DNA from: Bacilli bacterium
GTDB lineage: Bacteria > Bacillota_I > Bacilli_A > RF39 > UBA660
Direction of reading: 5' to 3'
DNA length: 7,053 nucleotides
Assembly: GCA_900751815.1 (NCBI GenBank)
Contig: CAADST010000150.1
Coordinates: 1-7,053, forward strand
This document shows, one piece after another, positions 5,207 to 7,053 of the stretch (positions within the stretch are counted from its first letter, which is position 1; every line of letters begins with the position of its first letter). A program made the position numbers and the translations under genes. The notes under the pieces are model-generated. The model was not told the origin of the DNA. It did no database searches and worked only from the letters and a program-made list of their open reading frames with translations.

Positions 5207-6433
5207 ATGAAGGATTTATTAGTAGTAATGAAATTTACAATGAAAGATATGATAAAGAGAAAATCTTTCATAATATCAACCATTATTTTTCTAATTATGA
5301 TAGTAGTTGGATTTAATATTCCAAATATACTAAAATCAATAAATGGAGAAGATACTAGCGATAAATTAGTTATAGTAGACGAAGAAAATATATTTGAAGG
5401 TTCACTTGAAAGCCTAAAAAATGTAGATACAGGATATGAAATAAAAATATCAAATTCAAAATACGAAGAAATAAAAGAAAAAATAAATAATGATGAAATT
5501 AAATCTGCAATAATTGTTGAAAAAACAAATAATAATGTAAAGATTAGATACATAGTAAAAAATACAACAATGATGGCTAATGTTCCAGATGACATAATTT
5601 CTATGATGAATTCATTATATTCTAATTTACAAATAAGTAAATTAGGATTAACAGAGAGTCAATTACAATCAATCACTCCAAATTTTGACTATGAATTAGA
5701 GCAAACTGAAGAAGAGAAAGCAAATGGAAATGTATTTGCTATAATGTTACTTTCAATTGTATTATTTTATGCTATATATTTTTGTGCATATCAAGTATCA
5801 AGTTCTATTACAACAGAAAAAACATCAAAAATTATAGAAACGCTAGTTACTTCAACATCTCCAAAAACAATTGTATTAGGCAAAACCATTGGAATAGGTG
5901 TTGTTGGGCTATTACAATTAATATTACTAGTTGGAACAGCACTAATAAGTGCTAAAGCATTCTTAGATCCAGAATTAATAAATAGCATATTAGATATATC
6001 TGCAATAACTCCATATTTAGGAATTATTACTATTATATATTTTATATTAGGATATTTAGCTTATGCTTTATTATATGCATTAACAGGTTCTACTGTAAGC
6101 AAACCTGAAGATATTCAATCAGCTAATGGACCTGTAGCAATGCTTGCAGTAATAGGATTTTACTTGTCGTATTTTACAATGATGAATCCAACAAGTAGCT
6201 TAAATGTATTTGCTTCAATATTTCCAATTTCATCACCATTTTGTATGCCATTTAGAATAATGATGGGATTAGCAAGTACAACAGATGTTTTAATATCAAT
6301 TGCCGTTTTAATTATAACAATTTTAGTAATAGCAAAAGTTACAATAAAGATATATTCAAATGCTATTTTAAACTATGGAACTAAAATGGGAATAAAAGAT
6401 ATAATGAAAATGTATAAGGATAAGAATAATTAG
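5207..6433 (+). CDS. ABC-2 family permease, NatB type
   Basis: A 408-residue membrane protein. A first helix at about 21-38 is followed by a large external domain (about 40-172, acidic and asparagine-rich). Five or six further helices follow, at about 175-197, 225-248, 268-292, 309-327 and 358-382, with a weaker one near 335-352. The conserved EKTSKIIETLVTS stretch (204-216) after helix 2 is the usual coupling motif of NatB-like ABC-2 permeases. It begins one base after the stop of the ATPase gene, with AGGTGA at 5196-5201 as ribosome binding site. ATG 5207 is preferred over GTG 5198, which lies inside that site. The two proteins almost certainly form one exporter. The stop is only four bases before a 72-bp repeat, so no private terminator exists; the nearest one on this strand is at 6718-6759. 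Confidence 0.9.
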   Translation: MKDLLVVMKFTMKDMIKRKSFIISTIIFLIMIVVGFNIPNILKSINGEDTSDKLVIVDEENIFEGSLESLKNVDTGYEIKISNSKYEEIKEKINNDEIKSAIIVEKTNNNVKIRYIVKNTTMMANVPDDIISMMNSLYSNLQISKLGLTESQLQSITPNFDYELEQTEEEKANGNVFAIMLLSIVLFYAIYFCAYQVSSSITTEKTSKIIETLVTSTSPKTIVLGKTIGIGVVGLLQLILLVGTALISAKAFLDPELINSILDISAITPYLGIITIIYFILGYLAYALLYALTGSTVSKPEDIQSANGPVAMLAVIGFYLSYFTMMNPTSSLNVFASIFPISSPFCMPFRIMMGLASTTDVLISIAVLIITILVIAKVTIKIYSNAILNYGTKMGIKDIMKMYKDKNN

Positions 6434-6436
6434 GGA

Positions 6437-6508
6437 CTTCATCTGCCACAGGCAGCGCTCGTTTATTCATCAGTTAATAGCTTCGCTATAACACCGATAG
6501 GTCGTTGG
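6437..6508. repeat. 72-bp direct repeat, copy 1 (truncated third unit)
   Basis: Identical at all 72 bases to 6865-6936. It contains the hairpin CTGCC-ACA-GGCAG, a second hairpin GTTAATAGC-TTC-GCTATAAC, and ends with ACCGATAGGTCGTTGG (6493-6508), a perfect copy of tRNA-Asn bases 35-50 of this window, stopping at the T-stem. It starts four bases after the permease stop, as if the unit was cut there. Confidence 0.9.
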
Positions 6509-6547
6509 TGTATTTTCGAATTTAAGTGACCAACGACCATACGATTT

Positions 6548-6600
6548 GAAACTTATCATTTCAGCGCTTGACTAAACGCAATCGCTGAAACAATAGTTTC
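6548..6600. other. Long conserved hairpin, right-arm copy
   Basis: GAAACT (6548-6553, plus strand reading GAAACTTATCATTTCAGCG) pairs with AGTTTC (6595-6600), and TTCAGCG (6560-6566) pairs with CGCTGAA. It is the counterpart of 230-282 and is related to 6797-6845. Confidence 0.6.
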
Positions 6601-6675
6601 TGCATTTCCTCAATCTCGCTGCTTCGTCCACTGGACGCGCTCGATTTCGTCGCAGTTAAAGCCTCGCGCTCTCCC

Positions 6676-6714
6676 GCACTCAGCTGTTAACAATAAGTAA
6701 TTGCTTGAATCCAA
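6676..6714 (+). pseudogene. Decayed tRNA-Asn remnant in right arm
   Basis: Counterpart of the left remnant 116-154. On the plus strand it carries CAGCTGTTAACAATAAGTAATTG-like sequence corresponding to anticodon arm and variable region of tRNA-Asn (GGCTGTTAACCGATAGGTCGTTG) with several transitions and gaps. The D-arm side is degraded and the acceptor is missing, so it cannot be a functional tRNA. Confidence 0.5.
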
Positions 6715-6717
6715 AAA

Positions 6718-6759
6718 CAAATAAAAACGAGTAGTCTAAAGACTACTCATTTTTATTGG
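6718..6759. terminator. Palindromic bidirectional terminator, right copy
   Basis: The same palindrome as 71-112, GAGTAGTCT / AGACTACTC with A and T runs on the two sides. On the plus strand it ends in TTTTTATT and is the first convincing terminator after the ABC operon, which would give that mRNA a structured 3' tail of roughly 290-320 bases. On the minus strand it would stop transcripts passing the tRNA fragment. Confidence 0.8.
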
Positions 6760-6784
6760 CTCTCCATGTTGGACTCGAACCAAC
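6757..6784 (-). pseudogene. 28-nt 3' fragment of tRNA-Asn
   Basis: On the minus strand this is a perfect copy of the T-arm, acceptor 3' strand, discriminator and CCA of tRNA-Asn. Similarity ends exactly at the first T-stem base; the D and anticodon arms are absent. Such 3' tRNA fragments are the usual scar where an integrase used the T-arm/acceptor end as attachment site, but no integrase is present here. Confidence 0.85.
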
Positions 6785-6796
6785 TCCTCAGGCATC

Positions 6797-6845
6797 AAAC
6801 TAATTGTTTCAGCCTTTGACTATGCAAAGTCTAAAACAATAGTTT
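6797..6845. other. Long hairpin, diverged third copy
   Basis: AAACTA (6797-6802) pairs with TAGTTT (6840-6845), TTGTTT (6804-6809) pairs mostly with AAACAA (6834-6839), and CTTTG (6814-6818) pairs with CAAAG (6825-6829). On the minus strand it aligns with the right-arm hairpin through TGCA-AAACTATTGTTT, TTGC, AGTCAA and GCTGAAA. Many stem bases differ but pairing is kept. Confidence 0.6.
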
Positions 6846-6864
6846 ATGCATATTCATAAACTCG

Positions 6865-6936
6865 CTTCATCTGCCACAGGCAGCGCTCGTTTATTCATCA
6901 GTTAATAGCTTCGCTATAACACCGATAGGTCGTTGG
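6865..6936. repeat. 72-bp direct repeat, copy 2 (complete unit)
   Basis: Identical to 6437-6508, 428 bp downstream. Its last 16 bases ACCGATAGGTCGTTGG (6921-6936) form a perfect inverted repeat with 7004-7019 inside the right tRNA-Asn gene, with the tRNA terminator between them. Confidence 0.9.
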
Positions 6937-6945
6937 CATAAAATA

Positions 6946-6978
6946 AAAAAGAAACAGATTTTAATATCTGCTTCTTTT
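6946..6978 (-). terminator. Terminator of the right tRNA-Asn
   Basis: CAGAT (6955-6959) / ATCTG (6966-6970) with a TTTAAT loop, extended after one A/C mismatch by AAAAGAA / TTCTTTT. Read on the minus strand it ends in a long U-rich run. Its sequence is unrelated to the terminator at 71-112, although the tRNAs are identical. Confidence 0.75.
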
Positions 6979-7053
6979 ATTGGCTCTCCATGTTGGACTC
7001 GAACCAACGACCTATCGGTTAACAGCCGAGCGCTCTACCAACTGAGCTAATGG
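6975..7053. repeat. Perfect 79-bp terminal inverted repeat, right copy
   Basis: Reverse complement of bases 1-79. Identity covers the tRNA and the following AATAAAA-type bases, then stops as the two different terminators begin. Confidence 0.95.
6981..7053 (-). tRNA. tRNA-Asn (anticodon GTT), first 3 bases outside window
   Basis: Same sequence as the tRNA at 1-73, on the minus strand. The anticodon is at 7021-7023, T-arm at 6992-7008, and encoded CCA at 6981-6983. Only the first three acceptor bases are beyond the window end. Its promoter is outside. It is followed on its own strand by a terminator and then by the array of tRNA-anchored repeat units. Confidence 0.96.

Larger units (their letters stand above)
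6501..6784 (-). repeat. 284-bp imperfect inverted repeat, right arm
   Basis: Reverse complement of 46-329 with no gaps. Read on the minus strand it starts at the T-stem of a tRNA-Asn 3' fragment and runs through terminator, reverse tRNA remnant (6676-6714), hairpins (6626-6636, 6548-6600) and GGTCGTTGG...CCAACGACC (6500-6508 with 6530-6538). Unlike the left arm it lacks the 5' part of the tRNA. It occupies most of the gene-free right end; no coding region is visible from 6434 to 7053. Confidence 0.9.

Noticed and set aside
5170..5595. 141-codon frame on the minus strand across the ATPase/permease junction
   Set aside because: It lies opposite conserved ATPase and permease codons, lacks a ribosome binding site, and its hydrophobic product is what antisense of Asn/Lys/Ile-rich codons gives.
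5791..5988. 65-codon frame on the minus strand inside the permease gene
   Set aside because: Antisense shadow of transmembrane segments, no start signal.
6437..6936. Integron attC cassette array
   Set aside because: The hairpins and tandem order recall attC sites, but the conserved core triplets/boxes and an integron integrase are not visible, and the units carry no single-gene cassettes.

Overview
The window is very AT-rich. It uses A/T-ending codons (ATA, AAA, TTA, GAA), strong AGGAGG-type ribosome binding sites, short U-tract terminators, and the standard bacterial stops TAA, TAG and TGA. Together with the gene content (LiaF-like and DUF4097 proteins with a NatA-type ABC exporter), this points to a low-GC Firmicute, most likely a gut-type member of the Clostridia. 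That assignment is inference from composition and gene families, not from a marker gene.

Layout. Both ends are the same tRNA-Asn(GUU) gene in opposite orientation. Both are cut at the same base, three bases short of the tRNA 5' end, giving a perfect 79-bp terminal inverted repeat (1-79 / 6975-7053). Inside this is a longer imperfect inverted repeat of 284 bp (46-329 / 6501-6784, no gaps, roughly nine in ten bases matching, most differences transitions). It starts at the tRNA T-stem and runs through a palindromic terminator, a decayed reverse-oriented tRNA copy and several hairpins. The right end is really a small tandem array of such tRNA-anchored units: one next to the full tRNA (6785-6976), one that forms the right inverted-repeat arm (6501-6784), and a truncated one (6437-6508) that begins four bases after the last stop codon.

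Between the arms, all genes are on the plus strand. Three single-gene units come first: a GNAT-family acetyltransferase (407-958), a small Cys-rich two-helix membrane protein (1074-1334, then a terminator), and a short-chain dehydrogenase resembling 3-alpha-hydroxysteroid dehydrogenase/carbonyl reductase (1592-2476, then a terminator). A five-gene operon follows (about 2624-6433): a small unknown ORF with a doubtful start, a LiaF-like membrane protein, a DUF4097 protein that overlaps it by ATGA, a NatA-type ABC ATPase, and an ABC-2 permease one base behind it. A good sigma-A-type promoter (TTGATT-17-TATAAT) sits between two nearly identical inverted 15-bp operators. The repressor is not encoded here.

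How the parts may work together. The operon looks like an envelope-stress or antimicrobial-peptide response module: an ATPase/permease exporter with membrane-anchored sensor or accessory proteins. The repeat system is the unusual part. Alternating forward and reverse tRNA-Asn fragments break at the T-stem, and units keep their hairpins although the stem sequences have changed. No integrase, transposase or reverse transcriptase is encoded, so any mobility would have to be provided from elsewhere or belong to the past. The mirrored ends may also partly reflect where an assembly stopped at a multicopy tRNA.
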